From assembly GCA_025352485.1 (NCBI GenBank), contig JANXTJ010000067.1, forward strand, positions 1 to 5,375: a stretch of 5,375 bases of DNA, given 5' to 3'. Position 1 is the stretch's first letter. The number at the start of each line of letters is the position of its first letter. The position numbers and the translations under genes are program-made. Shown piece after piece: positions 1 to 4,987 of this stretch. The notes beneath the pieces are model-generated. The model had not been told where the DNA came from. It did not search any database and saw only the letters and a program-made list of their open reading frames with translations. This DNA comes from Salinibacterium sp. Lineage in GTDB: Bacteria > Actinomycetota > Actinomycetes > Actinomycetales > Microbacteriaceae.

Positions 1-1017
1 AGCACCAACGGCCTGCGAGCGGCCGAGATTGCGACCGTTGGCCGAGGAAAGCCCGTGCTCGTTCGCAGCTATAGCGTTGCGCTGCCCGCCGGGGCGGTCA
101 GCCGGGGAGAGGTGGTCGAACCCCAAACGGTGGCAGCCGCAATGAAGCAGCTCTGGTCATCGGGCGGATTCAAGGCGAAGAATGTGGTGCTCGGTATCGG
201 AAATTCGCGGGTATTCGCGCGAAACCTCACGGTGCCGAAAATGTCGTTGAAGCTCATTCGGGAGTCTCTTCCCTTCCAGGTGCAGGAATTGATTCCCTTC
301 CCGGCAGATGAAGCGCTTCTCGACTTCTACCCGATCAGCGAGTCGGCCGGCGAGAGCGGGCCGGTGGTGAATGGGCTTCTCGTTGCAGCGGTGCGCGAGG
401 CGGTGCTCGGCAATGTCAACGCCGTTCAACTTGCGGGCCTCAACCCCGTCGATGTCGACCTCATCCCATTCGCGCTGGCGCGTGCCTTTCAACGCGGGGC
501 GCGATCGGCGGGCACGTCGGCGGTGATCGACATCGGGGCGAACACTACGACGGTCGTCGTCTGTACCGACGGTGTGCCGCAGTTCGTGCGGATCATCCCG
601 ACGGGGGGTAACGAGCTCACGGCGGCCCTCAGCAACAAACTTGGCGTGGCCGTCGAGCAGGCCGAGCTCATGAAGCGTTCCGTCGGTCTGGCACCGACTC
701 GGCAGGAAGATCGTGCCATCGGCAGCGCCACGATGGAACTCACGGGAGAGCTGATGAACAGCCTTCGAACGACACTGGCATTCTTCGCCAGTGGCAAGCA
801 GACATCGGCCATCGGCCACATCCTGCTGACCGGTGGCGGAGCGAACTTACCAGGGTTCACCAAAGCGCTCGCCGATTTCACCGGGGTTCCCGTCGCCATC
901 GGTGACCCACTTGGCGCCGTATCCGTCAACGGTCGTGTGCAGAAAGCCAGTCTCGGCAACGGGGTGGCGGCAAGCTACTCGGTGGCCATTGGCCTAGCGC
1001 TCTGGGCAGCGGCATGA
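1..1017 (+). CDS. pilM: Type IV pilus assembly protein PilM, 5'-partial
   Basis: Actin-like ATPase of the type IV pilus inner platform. In this family PilM sits on the cytoplasmic face of the membrane and binds the N-terminal tail of PilN. The reading frame is open from base 1, and its first codons (STNGLRAAEI) match the region just after the family's first phosphate loop (usually IDIGST...). The GTG at 55 is therefore internal, and only about 10-15 N-terminal codons are missing. Numbering from the window edge (338 residues visible), residues 61-112 resemble the 1C/SHS2-like subdomain, including an LIPFPADEALLDFYP stretch. AVIDIGANTTT at 174-184 is the second phosphate loop, GGNELT follows at 202-207, and LTGGGANLPGF at 276-286 is the adenosine-binding motif. 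No lesion is seen. The stop overlaps the pilN start as ATGA, which implies translational coupling. Any promoter lies upstream of the window. Confidence 0.93.
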   Translation, partial: STNGLRAAEIATVGRGKPVLVRSYSVALPAGAVSRGEVVEPQTVAAAMKQLWSSGGFKAKNVVLGIGNSRVFARNLTVPKMSLKLIRESLPFQVQELIPFPADEALLDFYPISESAGESGPVVNGLLVAAVREAVLGNVNAVQLAGLNPVDVDLIPFALARAFQRGARSAGTSAVIDIGANTTTVVVCTDGVPQFVRIIPTGGNELTAALSNKLGVAVEQAELMKRSVGLAPTRQEDRAIGSATMELTGELMNSLRTTLAFFASGKQTSAIGHILLTGGGANLPGFTKALADFTGVPVAIGDPLGAVSVNGRVQKASLGNGVAASYSVAIGLALWAAA

Positions 1018-1670
1018 GCGGCTCGCGCAGGGGCGGCGACGGGCTCGAGCTCGGCGCCGTTCCCCGAGTGCACCTGTTGCCCCCGGAGGTCGAGGGGCAG
1101 CGCAAGGTCAAAGCCTTCCGGCGCTCGCTGCTCGCCGGCCTCGCGTTCGCGGTTCTCGCCGTCATCATCGCGACCGGCGGGGTCTCGCTTCTGCTGGCCG
1201 GTGCGCTCGCCGCGCAAGCAGTCGAACAAGCCCAAGCCGTGTCGATTGCGACCCAGCTCAAAAAATACAGCTCCGTCACCGGCGTGCAAACTCAGGTCGA
1301 CGCGATCACGGCGGCGCAGCCGGTGGCGGTCGACCGCGAGATTCTCTGGTCGCCGTTCATGGCCACCCTGCAGGCGACTTTGCCGGCGGGTGTCGTCGTC
1401 ACCAGCTTTACGGCGCAATTGAACCCCGCCGGCACGACGGTCACCACCAACCCGCTGGTGGGCGATCACGTCGCGACCATCAGTGTCACGGCCCGGGGCC
1501 CGCAGTCCGTCTTGACCGATTGGTTGGGGCAACTGACCACCGTCAAGGGCGTCGTCGGTGCCACGCCCGGTGCCTTCTCGATCAGCCCAGATCCTGCACA
1601 ATACGTCGTCAATGTTGATCTGCTGATCAACAGCGATGTCACCGCCCACCGATTCCCAGCGGGGAAATAG
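1014..1670 (+). CDS. pilN: PilN-like type IV pilus assembly membrane protein
   Basis: Bitopic membrane protein of 218 residues, assigned mainly from gene order pilM-N-O and architecture. A short basic cytoplasmic tail carries PRVHLLPPEV at residues 17-26. This corresponds to the INLLP motif by which PilN docks on PilM, with V and H in place of I and N. One long hydrophobic segment at about 39-66 is the membrane anchor. A short helical stretch (about 67-105) and an extracytoplasmic alpha/beta domain rich in Thr and Val follow, as in PilN. There is no lipobox. The ATG overlaps the pilM stop by 4 nt and no clear Shine-Dalgarno sequence precedes it, so translation is probably coupled to pilM. Family length is usually about 180-220 residues, which fits. 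Sequence similarity to diderm PilN appears weak outside the N-terminal motif. Confidence 0.78.
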   Translation: MSGSRRGGDGLELGAVPRVHLLPPEVEGQRKVKAFRRSLLAGLAFAVLAVIIATGGVSLLLAGALAAQAVEQAQAVSIATQLKKYSSVTGVQTQVDAITAAQPVAVDREILWSPFMATLQATLPAGVVVTSFTAQLNPAGTTVTTNPLVGDHVATISVTARGPQSVLTDWLGQLTTVKGVVGATPGAFSISPDPAQYVVNVDLLINSDVTAHRFPAGK

Positions 1671-1674
1671 AGCG

Positions 1675-2481
1675 ATGAATAACAACCGGATTATCAACCT
1701 GCTCATTGGCGGCGGCATCGCGGTCGTGCTCTTACTCGGCTGGTTCCTCGGTGTCTCGCCGATACTCGAGCAGGTCACCGCCGCGAACTTGCAAACCCAA
1801 AACATGCAGACGGCGAACACGGCGAGCGCCGCGCGACTCGCACGCTTGAAGAAGCAGTACGAGAATCTTGGGCCGCTTCAGCAGGAATTGGCCAAACTGC
1901 AGGAGTCGATTCCGGCCGACGCGGACATTCCCACCTTCCTCGCGGAAATCAACGCCCTCTGTGCCGCCAACGGGGTGTCGCTGACGAGCCTCACCGTCAA
2001 CGATGCTCTCGCGTATGTCGCCCCCGGAGCGGTCGTCGCGCCCGCCGTTCCGGCACCGGGCGCCGCGCCGACCGCAACGCCCACGCCAACGGCTGGCGCT
2101 GCCGCTGGCGCCACGCCGCCAGCGACCACGGCCGCCCCGGATCCGTCAACCGGGCTCGTGGCAGTTCCGGTGAAAGTATCGGTCTCCGGCCCCTACGCAC
2201 AGGTGATGGCTTTCGCCGGAGCCCTGCAGACCGGCTCCCGCCTCCTGTTCGTCCGCAAGCTCAGCGTGACCAGTTCAGCCACCGACGCCAACTTCGTAGC
2301 TGCCATCGAGGGCAATATCTATGCGCTCCCGCTGCCCGCCGGGGTGACCAAGGAGTCGATCACGCCGACCCCGCCACCCGCCCCAACCCTTACGCCGACC
2401 CCCAGCCCGACGTCCACGGCTGGCGCGGGGACACCCGGGTCGACACCTACTCCGACACCCACCAGCGCCACGAACGGCTGA
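1675..2481 (+). CDS. pilO: PilO-like pilus assembly protein with Pro/Thr-rich linker and tail
   Basis: Predicted bitopic protein of 268 residues, third in the pilM-N-O operon. I chose ATG 1675, 4 nt after the pilN stop with GGGGA at 1661-1665 upstream. An in-frame ATG at 1636 would add 13 residues but would lie inside pilN. Residues 8-28 form the membrane anchor. Residues about 33-78 look like a coiled coil (QTQNMQTANTASAARLARL, then KKQYENL and QQELAKLQ), followed by the IPADADIPTFLAEINALCAANG stretch typical of PilO. Residues 116-158 are a Pro/Ala/Thr-rich insert. Residues 161-220 form the ferredoxin-like domain, including VPVKVSVSGPYAQVMAFAG and LLFVRKLSV. The last 40 residues are a second low-complexity tail dominated by TP repeats. 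PilO pairs with PilN outside the membrane in known systems. The family call is firm; the role of the two low-complexity stretches is unknown. Confidence 0.82.
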   Translation: MNNNRIINLLIGGGIAVVLLLGWFLGVSPILEQVTAANLQTQNMQTANTASAARLARLKKQYENLGPLQQELAKLQESIPADADIPTFLAEINALCAANGVSLTSLTVNDALAYVAPGAVVAPAVPAPGAAPTATPTPTAGAAAGATPPATTAAPDPSTGLVAVPVKVSVSGPYAQVMAFAGALQTGSRLLFVRKLSVTSSATDANFVAAIEGNIYALPLPAGVTKESITPTPPPAPTLTPTPSPTSTAGAGTPGSTPTPTPTSATNG

Positions 2482-2489
2482 TCCTTGGA

Positions 2490-2511
2490 CGAGCCGGACT
2501 TGCCGGGTTCG
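2490..2511 (+). terminator. Possible hairpin after the pil operon
   Basis: CGAGCCGG (2490-2497) can pair with CCGGGTTCG (2503-2511) around an ACTTG loop, with one G-U pair and one bulged G. An alternative hairpin, GTTC-GGTC-GAAC (2507-2518), competes with it. No run of T follows, so it is not a classical intrinsic terminator. It could be a weak terminator, a 3'-end stabiliser of the pil mRNA, or chance in GC-rich DNA. Confidence 0.3.
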
Positions 2512-2530
2512 GTCGAACGGCGTCACTATA
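2500..2530 (+). promoter_or_regulatory. Weak candidate promoter for the 249-residue membrane protein
   Basis: TTGCCG (2500-2505) resembles a -35 box. CACTAT, with TATAGA overlapping it, lies 18 nt downstream (2524-2529) and could serve as the -10. It lies in the 98-nt gap between pilO and the next gene, where a promoter would be expected if that gene is expressed independently. The match is modest and it overlaps the hairpin at 2490-2511. Confidence 0.3.
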
Positions 2531-2579
2531 GAGTGTTGCTCAGCCGTGGCAACGGTGGACTGTAACGAGGGAGCCTGAC

Positions 2580-3329
2580 ATGACGGACGAGACCGTAACA
2601 CCAGAGCCGAAGTCGGGCCGTCGCGCGAAAGACGACATCATCGACGCGGACATTGTTCACGCCGAAATCGTCGACGAGCCGATCGTCGCTGAGCCGATGG
2701 CGGCACCCGTCGCGCAAACCCTCGTGGTTCCCATCGAGGAAGCAGGAACGCCCGCTCCCGCCCCACACGTCGTCTACATCCACGCCCCGTCGGCACCACT
2801 CAAGAAGGGCAACCGCGGCATCGGGGCGCTTCTGGCGGTCTTGTCCGGAGTCGCATTTGCCGCCCTCCTCGCCGTGGCCACGGCCATGATCGGTCGGATC
2901 GGAGACGGGCGTCTATCCTTCACGTTCCTCACGGATGCTCGTTTTTACATTCCCGTGCTGTTTTACATCATCGGCTTCGTGCTGCTCGTTCTGATCCTCA
3001 ACCGTGCGGCGTGGTGGACCTATATTCTCGGCAGCCTCGCCCTCGCGGTGTTCGTCTACTTCGGCACGGTCGGAGTCGGCCTACTCGGTCAGGGCATCAT
3101 CGCCCACACACCGCAGGAGGCCGCGAGCATGTACGGTGTAGCCCTTCGCGATCCTTTCGTCATCGTCTCGGCCCTGCTCGCTCGCGAGGTCTCGATCTGG
3201 GCCGGAGCCGGCATCGCCTACCGTGGACGACGCGTGAAGCTGCGCAATGTCGCGGCGAGCGACAGCTACGAGAAAGACCTGGCTGAGACGCGGGCCGGGC
3301 ACGACCGGGCTGGCACGACCGCTGTCTGA
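2580..3329 (+). CDS. Predicted four-span membrane protein with acidic N-terminal tail
   Basis: Protein of 249 residues that I do not recognise by family. The start is well supported: ATG 2580 is preceded by GAGGGAG (2567-2573) with a 6-nt spacer. Residues 1-78 are a hydrophilic, probably cytoplasmic tail. It opens acidic, with a loose five-residue pattern at 22-39 (DADIV, HAEIV, DEPIV, AEP), then becomes Pro/Ala-rich and ends in a basic KKGNRG just before the membrane. Hydrophobic spans lie at about 80-104, 122-141, 146-170 and 191-214. An RGRR-K cluster follows the last span, and the C-terminal 30 residues are charged. No catalytic motif, lipobox or signal-peptide cleavage site is visible. 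It sits between the pilus genes and another small membrane protein. Adjacency to the pil operon is not evidence for a pilus role, because the 98-nt gap suggests a separate unit. Confidence 0.85.
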   Translation: MTDETVTPEPKSGRRAKDDIIDADIVHAEIVDEPIVAEPMAAPVAQTLVVPIEEAGTPAPAPHVVYIHAPSAPLKKGNRGIGALLAVLSGVAFAALLAVATAMIGRIGDGRLSFTFLTDARFYIPVLFYIIGFVLLVLILNRAAWWTYILGSLALAVFVYFGTVGVGLLGQGIIAHTPQEAASMYGVALRDPFVIVSALLAREVSIWAGAGIAYRGRRVKLRNVAASDSYEKDLAETRAGHDRAGTTAV

Positions 3330-3354
3330 TCCGGAGCCAGTTCGTCACACCAAT

Positions 3355-3777
3355 GTGCCGCCGGGGCCGAATCCGGCGCTGCTGCCGGTTCTTGCCACCA
3401 TCACCTATCTCGCGGCGGTGATCGCGCTTTGGGGGGTAACTAGCCTGCTGCTGGATCGCGACCCGGTCGACTATCCCGATGCCGGACCACTTCTCGGGCC
3501 GGCAATCGCGGCCGCCGCCTGCGTCGTGACCTGGCTTTCGCTGTGGCGGATCACCCGCACCACACTCTGGAGCGGGGTGCTCGTCACGGTTGCCGGCAGT
3601 TTCGTGGCCATGCTGCTCGTGGGTGCTGTCGGTTACGCGATCACCCGGTCCGACGCCGCTTGGCTGATCCTTGCGGCCGGCCACCTCGCGCTGAGCCCGT
3701 TCGTGCTGGGAGCCGCACTGCTGTCGGGCGCCACGGTCGCGGTCATCCGATTCGCCGGAGCGACGAATCGGCGGTGA
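3355..3777 (+). CDS. Small predicted four-span membrane protein, start uncertain
   Basis: Unrecognised protein of 140 residues from GTG 3355, or 176 from ATG 3247. I prefer 3355 because it begins 25 nt after the upstream stop. Starting at 3247 would overlap the upstream gene by 83 nt and add an Arg-rich segment that looks like a shadow of that gene's frame. Neither start has a good Shine-Dalgarno: GGAG at 3332-3335 is 19 nt from GTG 3355, which is too far. From GTG 3355, hydrophobic spans lie at about 9-33, 45-65, 72-97 and 102-132. Span 1 is preceded by PPGPNPALLPVL, and an acidic loop (DRDPVDYPDAG) lies between spans 1 and 2. The C-terminus is short and basic. It is probably co-transcribed with the gene before it and ends just upstream of the str promoter. 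No function can be inferred. Confidence 0.75.
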   Translation: MPPGPNPALLPVLATITYLAAVIALWGVTSLLLDRDPVDYPDAGPLLGPAIAAAACVVTWLSLWRITRTTLWSGVLVTVAGSFVAMLLVGAVGYAITRSDAAWLILAAGHLALSPFVLGAALLSGATVAVIRFAGATNRR

Positions 3778-3809
3778 GCCTCGGCCCAGTCAGTTAAGCC
3801 GCCGGCTCA
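3775..3809 (+). terminator. Weak inverted repeat at the end of the membrane-protein gene
   Basis: TGAGCC (3775-3780, including the stop codon) is the exact complement of GGCTCA (3804-3809). GGC (3783-3785) can pair with GCC (3798-3800) inside it. Only a mild T-rich stretch (ATCATTT) follows, and the -35 box of the next promoter begins at 3815. It would separate the upstream genes from the str operon if it works as a terminator. The large loop and lack of a T run keep confidence low. Confidence 0.3.
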
Positions 3810-3814
3810 ATCAT

Positions 3815-3843
3815 TTGACCGACCGGGTCGGGCCGACTAGTGT
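3815..3843 (+). promoter_or_regulatory. Housekeeping-type promoter of the str operon (rpsL-rpsG-fusA)
   Basis: TTGACC (3815-3820) is a near-consensus -35 box. After exactly 17 nt, TAGTGT (3838-3843) keeps the T-A-...-T positions of the -10 box. Transcription should start near 3849-3851. The 17-nt spacer is unusual: with the -35 edge it contains CCGAC (3819-3823), its complement GTCGG (3827-3831) and CCGAC again (3833-3837), giving two overlapping dyads. The predicted start coincides with the first base of a 6-bp stem in the leader, which supports the placement. Confidence 0.72.
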
Positions 3844-3849
3844 TTTCGA

Positions 3850-4054
3850 GGTGTGCGCTTTGTCGTGCGCCTCAGGCGCGCGTGCATTTCACACCACCGG
3901 GTTTCGTCCATCGGACGGCCCCCACGGCATATCCAGCTGTGTTGATCCCAAACACGCCATCGAATGATGGCTGACGTGGGCCAAGCATGCCGGGTTAGAT
4001 GTCTAAAAACCATCAAGACGCTGTCACCGTGCAGCAACAACAAGGAGTTATTTA
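3850..4054 (+). promoter_or_regulatory. Long, inverted-repeat-rich 5' leader of the rpsL mRNA
   Basis: About 205 nt lie between the predicted transcription start and the rpsL GTG. Perfect or nearly perfect pairings found by eye, in order, are as follows. GGTGTG (3850-3855) pairs with CACACC (3890-3895) and encloses an 8-bp hairpin, 3864-3871 with 3875-3882 (loop TCA, one G-U). CGTCC (3905-3909) pairs with GGACG (3913-3917). CCCACG (3921-3926) pairs with CGTGGG (3975-3980), enclosing GTGTT/AACAC (3939-3943, 3951-3955) and GCCATC/GATGGC (3956-3961, 3966-3971, loop GAAT). GCTG/CAGC (4020-4023, 4032-4035) lies just before the ribosome binding site. No T run is present, so control, if any, would more likely act on translation or stability than by intrinsic termination. 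It matches no leader family that I can name. Confidence 0.5.
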
Positions 4055-4055
4055 G
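3999..4055 (+). other. Possible 18-codon leader peptide overlapping the rpsL start
   Basis: ATG 3999 opens a frame reading MSKNHQDAVTVQQQQGVI and stopping at TAG 4053-4055. The last base of that stop is the first base of the rpsL GTG (TAGTG), the same type of junction as the TAATG between rpsL and rpsG. The rpsL ribosome binding site lies inside this frame, and four Gln codons directly precede it. Against it, no good Shine-Dalgarno precedes ATG 3999 (only CGGG at 3991-3994), and the CAA-rich stretch may simply be unstructured RNA favouring rpsL initiation. Confidence 0.25.
4042..4047 (+). promoter_or_regulatory. Ribosome binding site deciding the rpsL GTG start
   Basis: AAGGAG lies 7 nt before GTG 4055, a near-ideal spacing. 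It fixes the start of rpsL at a GTG rather than an ATG and gives the standard S12 N-terminus (PTIQQLVRKG). Confidence 0.9.
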
Positions 4056-4429
4056 TGCCCACCATTCAGCAGTTGGTGCGAAAGGGCCGTTCGCCAAAGG
4101 TCGTCAAGACCAAGGCTCCCGCCCTGAAGTCCAACCCGCAACAGCGCGGCGTTTGCACGCGTGTTTACACGACCACCCCGAAGAAGCCGAACTCGGCTCT
4201 GCGCAAGGTTGCTCGCGTCAAGCTCTCCAACGGCACCGAGGTGACCGCTTACATTCCCGGTGAAGGCCACAACCTGCAGGAGCACTCCATGGTGCTCGTT
4301 CGCGGCGGTCGTGTGAAAGACCTCCCCGGCGTTCGCTACAAGATCGTTCGTGGCGCCCTCGACACCCAGGCGGTCAAGAACCGCAAGCAGGCCCGCAGCC
4401 TGTACGGAGCCAAAAAGGACAAGAAGTAA
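4055..4429 (+). CDS. rpsL: 30S ribosomal protein S12
   Basis: Protein S12 of the 30S decoding centre, 124 residues, the usual length for actinobacteria. It starts MPTIQQLVRKGR and contains the invariant TTPKKPNSALRKVARVKL loop at 40-57 and LVRGGRVKDLPGVRYKIVRG at 81-100. The residues where streptomycin-resistance changes are known to occur have the wild-type state: Lys43 and Lys88, with Pro91 also intact. Asp89, the residue methylthiolated by RimO in some bacteria, is present. The basic C-terminus (YGAKKDKK) is typical. It is the first full gene of the str operon, behind the promoter at 3815 and the structured leader. Its TAA overlaps the rpsG ATG by one base (TAATG), implying coupled translation and leaving no intercistronic spacer. 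Confidence 0.98.
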   Translation: MPTIQQLVRKGRSPKVVKTKAPALKSNPQQRGVCTRVYTTTPKKPNSALRKVARVKLSNGTEVTAYIPGEGHNLQEHSMVLVRGGRVKDLPGVRYKIVRGALDTQAVKNRKQARSLYGAKKDKK

Positions 4430-4899
4430 TGCCACGTAAAGGTCCAGCACCGAAGCGTCCCGTAGTTGCGGACCCGGTCTACGGCGCTCCCATTGTGAGC
4501 CAGCTCGTCAACAAGATTCTGCTCAATGGCAAGAAGGGCCTCGCCGAGCGCATTGTCTACGGTGCACTCGAGGGCGTTTCCGCCAAGAATGGCCAGGATG
4601 CGGTCGTCACCCTCAAGAAGGCGCTCGACAATGTGCGCCCCACCATTGAGGTCAAGTCGCGTCGCGTCGGTGGCTCCACCTACCAGGTGCCCGTCGAGGT
4701 CAAGGCGCACCGCGCGAACACCCTCGCGCTGCGCTGGCTCACCAGCTACGCCAAGGGCCGCCGTGAAAAGACGATGACAGAGCGTCTCACCAACGAGATC
4801 CTTGACGCCTCGAACGGTCTGGGTGCCGCTGTAAAGCGTCGCGAAGACACGCACAAGATGGCAGACGCCAACAAGGCTTTCGCGCACTACCGCTGGTAG
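4429..4899 (+). CDS. rpsG: 30S ribosomal protein S7
   Basis: Protein S7, the primary assembly protein that nucleates the 30S head by binding the 3' major domain of 16S rRNA, 156 residues. The full family pattern is visible: PRKGPAPKR at the N-terminus, LVNKILLNGKKGLAERIVY at 26-44, the rRNA-binding VKSRRVGGSTYQVPVEVK at 75-92 and RANTLALRWL at 94-103. KTMTERLTNEILDASNG then precedes AVKRREDTHKMADANKAFAHYRW at the end. Translation starts at the ATG within TAATG, with AAGGAC and AAGAAG in the end of rpsL as possible weak Shine-Dalgarno contacts, so coupling to rpsL is likely. In E. coli, S7 represses its own operon through the rpsL-rpsG spacer; that spacer does not exist here. Confidence 0.98.
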   Translation: MPRKGPAPKRPVVADPVYGAPIVSQLVNKILLNGKKGLAERIVYGALEGVSAKNGQDAVVTLKKALDNVRPTIEVKSRRVGGSTYQVPVEVKAHRANTLALRWLTSYAKGRREKTMTERLTNEILDASNGLGAAVKRREDTHKMADANKAFAHYRW

Positions 4900-4910
4900 A
4901 AGGCTTCTTT

Positions 4911-4946
4911 CGAGGGAGCCGGCCGAAAATTCGGCAGGCTCCCTCG
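4911..4946 (+). terminator. Strong hairpin between rpsG and fusA (attenuator-like)
   Basis: CGAGGGAGCC (4911-4920) is perfectly complementary to GGCTCCCTCG (4937-4946). Inside it, GCCGA (4922-4926) pairs with TCGGC (4931-4935) around an AAAT loop, leaving one G-A mismatch. This gives 15 base pairs. TTCCTT follows, a weak T-rich tract, so termination may be partial. Its place inside an operon suggests attenuation, an mRNA processing or stability element, or uncoupling of fusA level from the ribosomal proteins. It is unlikely to be a full stop unless fusA has its own promoter, and I do not see a convincing one. Confidence 0.7.
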
Positions 4947-4977
4947 TTCCTTGACCAGCATCCATTCACAATCTTTC

Positions 4978-4983
4978 GGAGGA
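4978..4983 (+). promoter_or_regulatory. Ribosome binding site deciding the fusA GTG start
   Basis: GGAGGA, an almost perfect Shine-Dalgarno, has its GGAGG core 5 nt before GTG 4988. It sets the fusA start at a GTG and shows that fusA initiates independently of rpsG translation. Confidence 0.9.
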
Positions 4984-4987
4984 ACCC

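Noticed and set aside
55..57. GTG 55 as the pilM start
   Set aside because: The same frame is open to base 1 and encodes residues that fit the PilM N-terminus, so the gene begins outside the window.
157..819. Long open frame on the - strand opposite pilM
   Set aside because: Its product is rich in Arg and His with no domain pattern, and the + strand frame has clear PilM motifs. It is a shadow of GC-rich coding sequence.
975..1820. Long open frame on the - strand across pilN and the start of pilO
   Set aside because: It spans two real genes and their junction, has no recognisable motif, and is Arg/Asp-rich as expected for an antisense shadow.
3837..4097. Open frame on the - strand across the rpsL leader
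   Set aside because: It covers the promoter -10 and the leader hairpins and shows no domain-like features; chance is the simpler explanation.
3964..4263. Open frame starting in the leader and running out of frame through rpsL
   Set aside because: No ribosome binding site precedes it, and most of it is the wrong frame of the highly conserved S12 gene.
4951..4979. TTGACC at 4951-4956 as a -35 box for a separate fusA promoter
   Set aside because: At 16-18 nt spacing the sequence is CTTTCG, TTTCGG or TTCGGA, none resembling a -10 box, and CACAAT at 4968 is too close.
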